Source: Novipirellula caenicola (GTDB lineage Bacteria; Planctomycetota; Planctomycetia; Pirellulales; Pirellulaceae). Taken from it: 64,000 nucleotides of DNA. The notes below the pieces were generated by a model. The model was not told the DNA's origin. It made no database searches and saw only the letters and a list, made by a program, of their open reading frames with translations. The stretch spans positions 62,001 through 126,000 of the forward strand of contig NZ_BAABRO010000017.1 of the NCBI RefSeq assembly GCF_039545035.1. The letters run 5' to 3'. Numbering within the stretch: position 1 is the first letter of the stretch; each line of letters starts with the position of its first letter. This document shows, one piece after another, positions 1 through 9,452 of the stretch. Made by a program: the position numbers and the translations under genes.

Positions 1-57
1 CACGTCCGCACGCCCTTTGGCTCCGACTGCACGCTCTCGGTCCGCGATCATTCTTAG
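1..57 (+). CDS. possible C-terminal tail of a gene entering from the left
   Basis: The first plus-strand frame is open from base 1 to a TAG at 55-57 and encodes 18 residues ending CTLSVRDHS. This could be the end of a gene that converges on manA, whose own stop codon overlaps it at 54-56. Only 18 codons are visible and no family can be named, so it may equally be non-coding. Confidence 0.25.
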   Translation, partial: HVRTPFGSDCTLSVRDHS

Positions 58-1037
58 ACGGCGATCATCTCGAGCGCGGTGCTGTTGGCGGCCAAATCGA
101 CGCGAACTTGCCCCAGTGCGGCGGGCAGCAGCAGCGAGTCTCCGGTCGCGAGCGGGATTTCCTCGTTTTCGGTCGTCAACGTGGCGGTTCCCTTGGGGAT
201 CGTGAGAATGTGAAAATGGTCATCATCGCCAAACTCTTCCCCTTGCTGGGGTTGCGATCCGCTGTCGAAGGCTCGCAGCACAAATTTGTCGCACATCACC
301 AGCGTTTGCCAAGCATGCACGCCCGTTTTGACCTGGATTGGCTGAACCGGCCCGCGGCTGAAATCCGTGACGTCGATTCCGGCTTGGATATGCAATTCAC
401 GGGCATTTCCCTGAGAATCGACACGATTCCAATCGAACAAGCGGAACGTGGTGTCGCTGGATTGTTGAATCTCGGCCACCAACAATCCCTCGCCCAAGGC
501 ATGCACGGTTCCTGCGGGAATGAACACACAACTGCCTGGTTCAGGGTGGAATTGGTGCAGCACCTCGTCGGCGGTGCCTTGCTGGATCGCGTTTCGCAGT
601 TCGGTTTCACCGATTCCTGGTTTTAGCCCCGCATAGACGACGCTATCGGGTTTGGCGGCGACGATATACCATGCTTCCGTTTTACCCCGATCCGGAATCG
701 TCATTTTTGCTCCGTAATCGTCCGACGGATGGACTTGCACCGACAACACCCGATTACAATCGAGGTACTTCAGCAGCAGCGGAAACTGGTCTTCCTCGGC
801 ATCCCCCATCAGCCATTCGCGATGGTTCAAAAGGAGTTCGCGAAGACTTTTTCCTGCTAGGCAGCCTGATTGGACAATGCTCTGGTCAGTGCCATGATCG
901 ACAACCTCCCAGCTTTCCGCGTAATTCGCGTCATTCCCAATCGGTTTGCCCAGTTGTTCACCGAGCAAACGCCCGCCCCACAGGGTCTGTTTCAAAACGG
1001 GCTTGAAGCGAAGAGGATATGGCTCAATCATGGACAC
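54..1037 (-). CDS. manA: mannose-6-phosphate isomerase, class I (phosphomannose isomerase)
   Basis: Interconverts mannose 6-phosphate and fructose 6-phosphate in the cytoplasm, using a catalytic zinc, and so feeds GDP-mannose and polysaccharide synthesis. The 327-residue protein shows the cupin features of the short class I enzymes: SVQVHPSDDY (Q101 and H103), GKTEAWYIV (E121) and FIPAGTVHALGEG (H179), which together supply the zinc ligands, followed by the conserved QQSSDTTFRLFDWNR block. The length fits the short bacterial type (about 310-330) rather than the E. coli type (about 390). It is transcribed leftwards, alone, divergent from tatC across about 275 bp. Assignment is secure; substrate preference within the family is inferred. 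Confidence 0.93.
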   Translation of the reverse strand: MSMIEPYPLRFKPVLKQTLWGGRLLGEQLGKPIGNDANYAESWEVVDHGTDQSIVQSGCLAGKSLRELLLNHREWLMGDAEEDQFPLLLKYLDCNRVLSVQVHPSDDYGAKMTIPDRGKTEAWYIVAAKPDSVVYAGLKPGIGETELRNAIQQGTADEVLHQFHPEPGSCVFIPAGTVHALGEGLLVAEIQQSSDTTFRLFDWNRVDSQGNARELHIQAGIDVTDFSRGPVQPIQVKTGVHAWQTLVMCDKFVLRAFDSGSQPQQGEEFGDDDHFHILTIPKGTATLTTENEEIPLATGDSLLLPAALGQVRVDLAANSTALEMIAV

Positions 1038-1312
1038 AATATCGTGGCTTTCGGGTTTATCGAGGCTTTCAGGTTTTTCGAGACTTGGATCGACGATGGT
1101 GACATCGATAACGAAGGTTGCGTTGATAGACTAGTGCCGAGGTGTACGCATTCGTGGAGTATTCTACGAGGTGGAGTTGAGGAATTTTAGGTTCTCCGCC
1201 ACGTGACCGCATGCGGCTGCCAACAAATGCCCGCTGGAAGATTCGTAAGCTAGGCTTTCCAATCGTTCAAAACTGACCCATCCCCTCCGACTTTCAACTA
1301 AAATTATCTATC

Positions 1313-2386
1313 GTGGATCGACCGGCACTTCCTAAAGACGACCTGTTTGAAAACTCAACGATGACCTTTGGGGAACACCTCGAAGAGTTGAGGTCGAGTC
1401 TGGTCAAGGCAATCATATGGCTAGGGGTTGGCCTGTGCGTCGGGCTTTTCTTTGCCAACGACGTGATCCGGTTTATCCAGGCGCCGCTGCAAGGTGCGAT
1501 TCAGCAGTTCAACGCGGATCGCGATCTGACCAGTCTAGGTTATTCGGATCTGGACGATCCCGAAATTCAGCCCCTTCGCGAATTCTTAATGCGAAACGCG
1601 TTGGTTTGGGAGACCATTTACGAGATCCCCGAGGAATTGCAAACGCTAGCCCCCGACGCGATCGAGTCCAATCTCGATGCGGACGCAGTAACCGACGTTC
1701 CCGCAGTGACCGTCAAACCATACGCGATGAAAGAGTTGCTGCAGCGGTTGCCGGACCCCTCGGCGCTGCAGCCCAAGATTCAGTTGCGTGAGAGCAAGAC
1801 GAGCGTCAGTTCACTGAAGATCGAAGAGCCCTTTATGATCTGGGTCAAGGCAGGCTTGATCGTGGGTGCGGTGTTAGCATCACCGATGATTCTGTATCAC
1901 CTGTGGACGTTTGTCGCATCGGGGCTGCACGCGCATGAACGACGCTATGTGTATCTGTACATGCCGATCAGCGTGGTTCTGTTTAGTAGCGGCGTTGTGC
2001 TGGCGTTCTTTCTGGTGTTGCACTATGTCCTCACCTTCTTGTTGGCATTTAACGGCAGCATGGATGTGGCGGTCGAGCCCCGATTGACCTACTACGTCAA
2101 CTTCGTCTTGATGTTGCCACTTGGGTTCGGGATCGCGTTTCAGTTGCCGTTGGTGATGTTGTTCCTGCAGCGTATCGGATTGTTCGAAACCGAGGCCTAC
2201 GTACAGAGCTGGAAGGTCGCCGTGTTGGTTATCTTTGTGATGTCGATGTTGCTCACTCCGGCGGACGTCACCAGCATGGTCGCGTTGGCGGTGCCGTTGA
2301 TGTTTTTGTACTTCCTGGGGATTTTGATGTGTAAATTCATCCCCCGTGGCCGTGGCTTGGGCAGTGCCGCGTACGATCCGGCGTAA
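1313..2386 (+). CDS. tatC: Sec-independent (twin-arginine) translocase TatC with long periplasmic insertion
   Basis: Polytopic core of the Tat system, which exports folded proteins and recognises RR signal peptides. Diagnostic parts are the N-terminal FGEHLEELRSSLVKA amphipathic stretch, TM1 ending before P58-L59, EEPFMIWVKAG opening TM2 (E172-P173-F174), the LWTF/HERR cytoplasmic loop that binds signal peptides, and later hydrophobic helices ending near residue 345. Start is GTG. At 357 residues it is about 100 longer than usual. The extra length lies between TM1 and TM2 (about residues 65-165), where most TatC proteins have about 30 residues. The insert is acidic and proline-rich and looks soluble. 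No tatA/tatB gene is adjacent. Confidence 0.93.
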   Translation: MDRPALPKDDLFENSTMTFGEHLEELRSSLVKAIIWLGVGLCVGLFFANDVIRFIQAPLQGAIQQFNADRDLTSLGYSDLDDPEIQPLREFLMRNALVWETIYEIPEELQTLAPDAIESNLDADAVTDVPAVTVKPYAMKELLQRLPDPSALQPKIQLRESKTSVSSLKIEEPFMIWVKAGLIVGAVLASPMILYHLWTFVASGLHAHERRYVYLYMPISVVLFSSGVVLAFFLVLHYVLTFLLAFNGSMDVAVEPRLTYYVNFVLMLPLGFGIAFQLPLVMLFLQRIGLFETEAYVQSWKVAVLVIFVMSMLLTPADVTSMVALAVPLMFLYFLGILMCKFIPRGRGLGSAAYDPA

Positions 2387-2717
2387 GATTCGCGTTGCCA
2401 GCGATCCGGTTTCCAGGGTATCTTAAGCGAGCGTCGGGGGGAGCGTTTCCCGCCGATGGTCGTGGTCGCCGCGTGCGTTTTTGAAGTCGCGCTTTTATCA
2501 CAACCCGAAGCGTAAGCGAGGGAATCTCGTGATTTTCTCGGTCCCTCGCTAACGCGTCGGGTTAGGATTGGCCAGGAAAAACGACAATGGCGCAACTTCA
2601 AACCGTGGGCGCGAGGCGACTGGCAATGCCAAGCGATTCGGTGTCGGGTTCGCTTCGGCCTCGGGTTCGCTTCGGCCTCGGGCATCCAACGGCCTCGCTT
2701 TCCCCCTTTTTCGATGA
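2387..2717. other. intergenic region with a palindrome and a 17-bp tandem duplication
   Basis: No gene is seen in these 331 bases. They hold an inverted repeat (2502-2563, listed separately) and two direct copies of TCGGGTTCGCTTCGGCC at 2644-2660 and 2661-2677, followed by a partial third copy. The tandem unit sits just before the FkbM gene. Confidence 0.6.
2502..2563. repeat. REP-like inverted repeat
   Basis: Two 22-base arms, 2502-2523 and 2542-2563, pair at 20 of 22 positions around an 18-base loop. The left arm begins AACCCGAAGCG and the right arm ends CGCGTCGGGTT. The element would fold into a long hairpin on either strand. It lies outside genes and resembles the small palindromic elements scattered through planctomycete genomes; no T-tract follows, so it is not a classical terminator. 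Confidence 0.7.
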
Positions 2718-2732
2718 ATGGAATCAAACGTC

Positions 2733-3494
2733 ATGCCAAGTCTCGTCAAGGATTGGGCCGCCCGGGCAAGTCACCGCATGCAAGCCAAGGTTGGCTATCG
2801 ATTCTTACGCACCAAGCGTTTCGGATTGGATTGGCTCGATGACGCGTCGCGGATTGCTCGCCAGGGTTGGCATCCCTCGTTTACCAAGTTGGATGTCGTG
2901 TTTGATGTCGGTGCCAACGTCGGCCAAACCGCGTCCAAGCTGGTCCAGCGAATCTCACCCCAAGCGATCTATTCGTTCGAGCCGGTCGAGTCGACGTTTG
3001 CCCAATTGCAAGCCAATACCAAGTCGTTGACGTCGGTGCATTGTCTGAATTACGGGCTCAGTGACGTCAACGCGAATAGCTCGATCCATATCTACGAATC
3101 AAGTGTGTACGCATCGACGTGTGACCGCACTCCGGTGATGTCGCCCGAGAACGAAACGTACTTGCGGACCGAGACGATCAAGCTAAAGACGCTCGACAAG
3201 GCGCGTGCCGAGCTCGGGGTCGAAAAAATTGATCTGCTGAAAATTGATACCGAAGGAGCAGATTTGCGAACGATCCAAGGTGCCCAGGCGTCGTTGCAAA
3301 GCAAGGCCATCGGTTTGATCGTCTTCGAATTCTATCGCCCCTCTGATGCAACCGGCGCCAGCGGGACGCTATTTCCCGTGGACGAGGCATTGGTGTCGCA
3401 TGGATACCGCTTGGTTGCGTTTTACACCGACCACGTTCACCCCGATCGAGCCACCGGCATCTACAACGCACTCTATATGCCCGAACCACAGTAG
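2733..3494 (+). CDS. FkbM-family SAM-dependent methyltransferase
   Basis: A class I methyltransferase of the FkbM type, usually acting on hydroxyl groups of sugars, lipids or secondary metabolites. Visible features are the SAM-binding motif I VVFDVGANVGQTASKL, the acidic YSFEPVESTFAQL that follows the second strand, IDLLKIDTEGADLRTIQGA (the FkbM signature) and the terminal strand region GLIVFEFY. From the chosen ATG the protein is 253 residues; an upstream ATG at 2718 would add five. No signal peptide or membrane segment. No glycan or polyketide genes flank it, so the substrate cannot be inferred. Confidence 0.85.
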   Translation: MPSLVKDWAARASHRMQAKVGYRFLRTKRFGLDWLDDASRIARQGWHPSFTKLDVVFDVGANVGQTASKLVQRISPQAIYSFEPVESTFAQLQANTKSLTSVHCLNYGLSDVNANSSIHIYESSVYASTCDRTPVMSPENETYLRTETIKLKTLDKARAELGVEKIDLLKIDTEGADLRTIQGAQASLQSKAIGLIVFEFYRPSDATGASGTLFPVDEALVSHGYRLVAFYTDHVHPDRATGIYNALYMPEPQ

Positions 3495-3940
3495 GTTGCG
3501 GCAGACGATTCGATTTGTGATTGCTGCAACCGTGTCGCTGGCGTCTTCATCGTCTCGCTGCGACAGCACGAGCGCGGTGGCTCGATGTCAGAACGAAGCG
3601 ATCAGCCTAACTTGGCTTGCGCGAAAATTCGAAGACGCTGCCAGACGGGCGGCACGTTTTTGCGATCGGTGCTCGCGTGGCACCTCTGCCGTTCTGTCCT
3701 CGCTCCGCCGCGTTGGGGTGACCAGCGACTCAGCGAAATATGTCGTAGTGTTTGGTTCTCCGTTTCACGTTCTGATTGGCTGGGCTAACGATCTCAGACG
3801 TTTTTTGACGGGGTTTGTTGGCTGCAGTGCGGGGTTTTGTGGGGGTTGTTTATCACGTTGTCGCTGGTAATATAAATCAATCGTCGGTGCCGTTCCGTTT
3901 TGCGTTCCCGTCCGCTTTGTGCTACCTCGATGCGATTCGT
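3495..3940. other. gene-free stretch before truD
   Basis: About 446 bases with short open frames in several registers but none with a credible start, protein family or composition like the neighbours. I see no strong hairpin followed by a T-tract and no tRNA-like fold. It presumably carries the truD promoter; a confident promoter could not be picked. Confidence 0.4.
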
Positions 3941-4963
3941 ATGAACCCGATCAATCCTCCGCGACTGCATGGCGAACCGCTCGGGATGGTCCGCTTGAAG
4001 AGCCGTCCCGAGGATTTTCAGGTCGAAGAACGGCTGGGGTTCGAACCGTCCGGCGATGGCGAACACTGTCTGATTTGGGTCGAAAAGTCCGAGCGAAATA
4101 CCAATGATGTGGCAACATTGTTTGCCAAAAAACTGGGGATTCGAAAACGCTTGGTCAGCCACTGTGGCATGAAAGACAACCACGCGATCACGCGGCAATG
4201 GTTTAGCCTCCACCTACCCGGCCAAGCCTCGCCGTCCGCTGACGACCTAGCGGACGATGGAATCCGCATCCTAAGCATCACTCGTAATCTGCGAAAACTG
4301 CACCGCGGATCGCACGACGGCAATCGATTTCTGATTCGGCTGCGAGAGTGTGATTTTTCCGAAGCCGAGGTGAACCAGCGATGGCAGCAGATTAGTGATC
4401 GCGGGGTGCCAAACTACTTCGGGCCTCAGCGATTCGGACGTGACGGCGGCAATGTCGATCAGGCTCGCCGTTTTATGTCGGGTGAAATCGAAGTTCGCGA
4501 TCGTCCGCTGCGAGGCATCCTGATTTCGGCGGCTCGCAGTTTCATTTTTAATGCCTGTGTCGCTCGGCGTGTCGAGCAAGGCAATTGGGACACGCCGTTG
4601 CGGGGCGAGGTATTTGGTTTCGCCGACAACCGCAGCTTAGTGCTTCCTGGAAATGTCCGTGGGGACGAAGCCGAGCGAGTTCGTCAAAAACAACTCGAAC
4701 TGACGTCGCCGCTGTGGGGTCAGGGCGATCTGATCTCTGAAAACGAAGTCAAGCGATTGGAAGAGAGTGTGGTTCAGGACTACCCTGAAATCATCGATGG
4801 ACTTGCGTCGTTTAACTTACAACAAGAGCGCCGCGTCATGCGGTTGCGCGCGGTCGCGTCCCAGTTGAACTGGGAAGACAGCCGAACGCTTGTGCTGCAG
4901 TTTGACCTAGCCAAAGGCACTTATGCCACCACCGTGCTGCGTGAATTAGTGGATTGGCACTAA
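3941..4963 (+). CDS. truD: tRNA pseudouridine synthase D (U13)
   Basis: Isomerises uridine 13 of tRNA(Glu) to pseudouridine. The catalytic aspartate is D79 in the family motif GMKDNHAIT. The second family signature, VPNYFGPQRFGRDGGN, lies where the TRUD insertion domain begins, and the N-terminal substrate motif RLKSRPEDFQVEE is typical. The start chosen (ATG, MNPINPPRL) gives 340 residues, close to the 349 of E. coli; the frame is open upstream but that part has no family similarity. Single gene, about 80 bases before the sulfatase fusion. Confidence 0.95.
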   Translation: MNPINPPRLHGEPLGMVRLKSRPEDFQVEERLGFEPSGDGEHCLIWVEKSERNTNDVATLFAKKLGIRKRLVSHCGMKDNHAITRQWFSLHLPGQASPSADDLADDGIRILSITRNLRKLHRGSHDGNRFLIRLRECDFSEAEVNQRWQQISDRGVPNYFGPQRFGRDGGNVDQARRFMSGEIEVRDRPLRGILISAARSFIFNACVARRVEQGNWDTPLRGEVFGFADNRSLVLPGNVRGDEAERVRQKQLELTSPLWGQGDLISENEVKRLEESVVQDYPEIIDGLASFNLQQERRVMRLRAVASQLNWEDSRTLVLQFDLAKGTYATTVLRELVDWH

Positions 4964-5045
4964 GGGACCGCATGGTCGCTTGGGCATCCATCCCCCCCTT
5001 TTGCTCTCCTCAATGACCTTCCTTTCTCATTGGATGTTTGAATTG

Positions 5046-8000
5046 ATGAACCGTTTTTTAGTCACGCTGTTTGCGTGTGTCAGTTCTCTGTTTGCTGGCT
5101 CGCTTGGGTTCGCAGTGGATCGTCCTGACATCGTGGTGTTCTTGTCAGACGATCATACTTGGCATGACTCGTCGGTCTACGGATCGGACGAAATTGACAC
5201 GCCAAACATGGCTCGGCTTGCCGCGGCCGGGATGACATTTGACCAAGCGTTTGTTGCGTCACCGGCGTGTGCGCCAAGCCGAGCGGCGCTGTTGACCGGT
5301 CTGTACCCTGCGAATAATGGTGCCGAGCCGAATCATTCTCGTCCTCGCGCGGACATCAAAAAGTTGCCGGCGTATCTGCAGCAACTCGGTTACGAAGTGG
5401 TCTCGTTTGGCAAAGTCGGGCACTACAAACAAACCACGGAATACGGGTTCGATCTCGCTTCTGACTTTAACTATCACCAAGACACGGCGGTTCCCAATGC
5501 ACTGAAATGGTTGCGAGAACGCGAGAATTCACGACCGCTGTGTTTATTTGTCGGCACCAATTGGCCGCATGTTCCATGGCCCGAACAGACCGGCGAATTC
5601 AACGCCGATAATGTTCAAGTTCCGCCGCACCATGTGGACACACCGCAAACGCGAGCCGCGCGTGCCGAGTACCTTGCCGCCGTGCGAATCATGGATAACG
5701 AACTCGGTCAGGTCTTTGATTTGGCGCGAGAAAAACTCGGCAGCGACACTTTCTTTCTACACACCAGCGACCATGGGGCGCAGTGGCCGTTTGGCAAATG
5801 GAATTTATACGAAGAAGGTATCCGCACGCCGTTGATCGTCAGTTGGCCGGGGCAAGTCCAGCCCAACACTCGCTCGGATGCAATGGTTTCATGGATCGAC
5901 ATTCTGCCCACGCTGGTTGATGTTGCCGGAGGCGATCCGCCATCGTCGATCGATGGTCGCTCATTCTTGCCTGTTTTATCCGGTCAGCAGGACAAACACC
6001 GCGACATCATCCTGACGACGCACAGCGGCGATGGCGACAAGAACATCTATCCGATCCGCGCAGCGCGCACGAGCGACCGATGGAAATACATCCGCAATCT
6101 GTATCCCGAGTTTCGTTTTACCAGCCACGTCACCGAAGTTCAGGGACGATCGAATTACTGGGAAAGTTGGGTCGAGCAGGCGTTGCATTCGCCGCAAGCC
6201 AAGCAGAAAGTCCAGCGTTACCTGCAGCGTCCCGCCGAAGAGCTTTACGATTTGAGCAGTGATCCGGCGGAGCAAAACAATTTGATTGCGGATCCATCGC
6301 AGTCCGATCGATTGGCATCGCTGCGTGCGGCGGTCGATCAGTGGACCGCACAAACGCATGACACATTGGCCTTCTACAACCCACCCAAGCCGATCGTTTC
6401 GGACAAAACACCGAACATCGTTAATGTCTTTATTGATGATATGGGATGGTCCGACGTCTCCTGTTTCGGTGGGGACGAGGTGCAAACGCCTCATATCGAT
6501 CGTTTGGCGAGCGAAGGAATCAAGTTCACGCAGTATTACGTCAATTCGCCCATCTGTTCTCCCTCGCGAGTCGCGTTGACGACCGGACAATACCCTCAGC
6601 GACATCGGATCAGTTCCTACTTGGCTAATCGACAAAGCAATCGCCAGCGAGGAATCGCAAATTGGCTTTCGCCACAGGCTCCAGTGCTTCCGCGTGAGTT
6701 GAATGCGGCTGGGTATGCGACCGGGCATTTTGGCAAATGGCACATGGGTGGCCAGCGGGATGTGGGCGACGCGCCTTTGATTGGTCGTTATGGGTTTGAT
6801 CGTAGCTTGACCAATTTCGAAGGACTCGGGCCGCGTGTCCTGCCGCTCAAGGACGCTTACGATGGCAGCGAGCCTCAGCCACATGACTTGGGATCGGCCA
6901 ATCTTGGTCAGGGACCGATTCGGTGGGAGGATCGCAGCGTGGTGACCGCCGCGTTTGTCAGCGAAGCGGTTTCATTTATTGACCAGTCACAAGTGTTGAA
7001 GAAACCGTTTTACATCAACCTGTGGCCTGACGACGTCCATTCGCCATTCTTTCCCCCCAAGGTGTTGCGGGATGCAACGGGCGAATCAAAGCGAGAGTTG
7101 TACTACGCAGTGCTCAAAGCGATGGACGAACAGCTTGGCGTGCTGTTTGATCGAATTCGCAAGGATCCCGATCTGAAGGACAATACGTTGATCGTGTTTT
7201 CGTCGGACAACGGTCCTGAACCGGGGGCGGGATCGGCAAAGCCGCTACGCGGTTCAAAGACGTATTTGTACGAAGGAGGCATTCGGTCTCCACTGATCGT
7301 TTGGGGACCAGGAGTTTTGGCCGCGGGGACGGAGGGCACTGTCAATTCGACCTCGGTCTTCTCCGCAATCGATCTGAATCGCTCGCTGTACGCGATCACC
7401 GGCACGCCACTGCCCGAGAAGATAGACTTGGACGGCGAAGATTTGCACACGACGTTGCTTGGTTTGGCAAGCGAAAGCCGTACAGCGCCGCTTTTTTGGC
7501 GACGTCCCCCCGATCGTCCTGGAACGAAGCGAGAGCCCAATTCGGATTTGGCAATGCGTGATGGAAAGTGGAAATTTCATCTGAACTACGACGGCAGCGG
7601 TGCCGAGCTGTATGATCTCAGCACCGATGTATCCGAAAGCAACAATGTTGCCGATGCGAATGCCGACCTTGTCCAGCAGTTCAAAAAAACACTCCTCGAT
7701 TGGAACCGCAAACTTCCCAAGGATGCGGGCGATCCCACCTTCAAACCAACCGACTCGACCAGCTCGTTGTCGTCGAATCAATTTGTCAATCCGATAGCCG
7801 AAGGCGCGGATCCTTGGTTGGTTCGCGACCCCAATGCAGCACGGTACCTGTGGTGTTTTTCCGATGGCAATCGCGGGATTGCGATTCACACCACGGATAA
7901 GATCACGTCGCTAGGTGAAAAGCACATCGTTTGGCAGGCACCGGAATCCGGCCCGTATTCGCAAGAGATCTGGGCGCCCGAACTGCACTACCTCGACGAC

Positions 8001-9314
8001 CGATGGCACATCTACTTTGCAGGCTCTGATGGCAAAAATGAAAACCACTTGGCTTATGTATTGCGTTCGCAGTCTAAGGATCCGCTGGGGCCGTACAAAC
8101 TGCATGGTCCCTTTGCCACCGGCGACGGCGATGATGGACGCTCCCCCAATGTGTGGGCCATCGATATGACCGTGCTAGAGCACAAGGGGCGGCGGTACGC
8201 GATTTGGTCTGGTTGGGATGCACCGGGGACCGATCAACAATACCTGTACATCGCCCCCATGAAATCGCCGACGGAACTAGCGGGACCTCGTGTTCGCATT
8301 TGTGATAACGACGACTATTTGTGGGAGCGTGTTGAGCCCAAGCCAGATGAGCGAGGACTTGCCGAAGGACCGCAGGTGCTCAAACACGGGGATCGAACGT
8401 TTGTGATCTATTCGTGTGGTGCGTCTTGGTTGCCGACCTACAAGCTCGGCCGATTGGAACTGAAGGGCGACGATCCGCTCGATCCCGCATCGTGGCAAAA
8501 ACACGATCGCCCCGTTTTTCAAGCGACCGCGGAAACCTATGGCGTCGGGCATTCTTGTTTCGTTCAAACGATCGACGGAAAACAGTGGTGGCATGTCTTT
8601 CACGCCAAACGCGACCGCGAACCAGGGTGGCGACGCAGCGTGTTGGTCCAGCCGATGCGTTTTCGACCTAACCATTTGCCGATGTTCGGTAAGCCCGTCG
8701 CTGCGGGAGTGCCGTTGGATCGGCCCTCCGGTGAATCGAGTGTGAAGTTGGAATTGCCTTGGAATGCTTCGCTTAAGGATCCTGCTGAACTAGGCAATGG
8801 GTCTTACTACGGGCACCATCAATTCATCCGTCATGATGATGCGGGCGTGCATCTTGGGGTTGTTCCTGAAACGCCCATCAACGCATACCGAAGCGGCGAA
8901 AAATGGATGCTCGACGGTGAGGTCTCGGCCGACGTGGATGCCGAGGTCACGATCGATTTCCGCGGCGATGCGACGGCTCGGGATGCGGGGTTGCTGTTTC
9001 GCACCTCCGCTACGGCGGTGGGATATGACGCCCAGCGAGGATATTTTGCTGGCTTGATTCCACGTGACAATCGCGTGATCTTTGGCCGTACCGATGGCCA
9101 AAATTGGCGTGAGATCGCTCGTGCGGATCTGCAAATTGATCCCAATGTCGCCCACCGATTTCGGGTGCGAGCCAAGGGTGATCATTTTGAAGTGTTTGAC
9201 AACGGAAAGCTCGTTTTGACGAGCCGCGATGATCATTATGCAGCCGGCGCGATTGGGCTGCGTGTGGTCAACACGCATGCCGTTTTTTCCGATCTGAGTC
9301 TCAAGCCGTTGTAA
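5046..9314 (+). CDS. secreted multidomain enzyme: sulfatase + sulfatase + GH43-like propeller + LamG/DUF1080-like domain
   Basis: A 1422-residue protein that probably removes sulfate groups and a pentose or related sugar from algal polysaccharides outside the cytoplasm. Start MNRFLVTLFACVSSLFAGSL is a signal peptide. Sulfatase 1 (about residues 26-430) has the metal motif VVFLSDDHTW and formylglycine site CAPSRAALLTG (C75). Sulfatase 2 (about 452-890) has IVNVFIDDMGWSD and CSPSRVALTTG (C504). A GH43-type five-bladed propeller (about 911-1210) shows GADPWLV, EIWAPELHYLDD and LAEGPQVLKHG. The C-terminus (about 1237-1422) looks like a LamG/DUF1080 beta-sandwich. All domains keep their key residues and share one frame without a stop. 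Such enzymes are normally separate genes. A few upstream ATGs are possible starts but lack a signal-peptide logic. Confidence 0.9.
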   Translation: MNRFLVTLFACVSSLFAGSLGFAVDRPDIVVFLSDDHTWHDSSVYGSDEIDTPNMARLAAAGMTFDQAFVASPACAPSRAALLTGLYPANNGAEPNHSRPRADIKKLPAYLQQLGYEVVSFGKVGHYKQTTEYGFDLASDFNYHQDTAVPNALKWLRERENSRPLCLFVGTNWPHVPWPEQTGEFNADNVQVPPHHVDTPQTRAARAEYLAAVRIMDNELGQVFDLAREKLGSDTFFLHTSDHGAQWPFGKWNLYEEGIRTPLIVSWPGQVQPNTRSDAMVSWIDILPTLVDVAGGDPPSSIDGRSFLPVLSGQQDKHRDIILTTHSGDGDKNIYPIRAARTSDRWKYIRNLYPEFRFTSHVTEVQGRSNYWESWVEQALHSPQAKQKVQRYLQRPAEELYDLSSDPAEQNNLIADPSQSDRLASLRAAVDQWTAQTHDTLAFYNPPKPIVSDKTPNIVNVFIDDMGWSDVSCFGGDEVQTPHIDRLASEGIKFTQYYVNSPICSPSRVALTTGQYPQRHRISSYLANRQSNRQRGIANWLSPQAPVLPRELNAAGYATGHFGKWHMGGQRDVGDAPLIGRYGFDRSLTNFEGLGPRVLPLKDAYDGSEPQPHDLGSANLGQGPIRWEDRSVVTAAFVSEAVSFIDQSQVLKKPFYINLWPDDVHSPFFPPKVLRDATGESKRELYYAVLKAMDEQLGVLFDRIRKDPDLKDNTLIVFSSDNGPEPGAGSAKPLRGSKTYLYEGGIRSPLIVWGPGVLAAGTEGTVNSTSVFSAIDLNRSLYAITGTPLPEKIDLDGEDLHTTLLGLASESRTAPLFWRRPPDRPGTKREPNSDLAMRDGKWKFHLNYDGSGAELYDLSTDVSESNNVADANADLVQQFKKTLLDWNRKLPKDAGDPTFKPTDSTSSLSSNQFVNPIAEGADPWLVRDPNAARYLWCFSDGNRGIAIHTTDKITSLGEKHIVWQAPESGPYSQEIWAPELHYLDDRWHIYFAGSDGKNENHLAYVLRSQSKDPLGPYKLHGPFATGDGDDGRSPNVWAIDMTVLEHKGRRYAIWSGWDAPGTDQQYLYIAPMKSPTELAGPRVRICDNDDYLWERVEPKPDERGLAEGPQVLKHGDRTFVIYSCGASWLPTYKLGRLELKGDDPLDPASWQKHDRPVFQATAETYGVGHSCFVQTIDGKQWWHVFHAKRDREPGWRRSVLVQPMRFRPNHLPMFGKPVAAGVPLDRPSGESSVKLELPWNASLKDPAELGNGSYYGHHQFIRHDDAGVHLGVVPETPINAYRSGEKWMLDGEVSADVDAEVTIDFRGDATARDAGLLFRTSATAVGYDAQRGYFAGLIPRDNRVIFGRTDGQNWREIARADLQIDPNVAHRFRVRAKGDHFEVFDNGKLVLTSRDDHYAAGAIGLRVVNTHAVFSDLSLKPL

Positions 9315-9452
9315 TCGATCCAATCGAAATATTCAGATCCGAGGCGACTTTGTTGGCGAGGGATTGTGGGCGAAATTCCCGAATTTGAAAAATTGGGTGC
9401 TACACTCGGGATTCCCATTCGCGGAGCTTACTCCCTTTGCCCCGGCTCAATC

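Noticed and set aside
3346-3870. 174-codon plus-strand frame spanning the end of the FkbM gene
   Set aside because: Begins inside a real gene in another frame and has no recognisable features.
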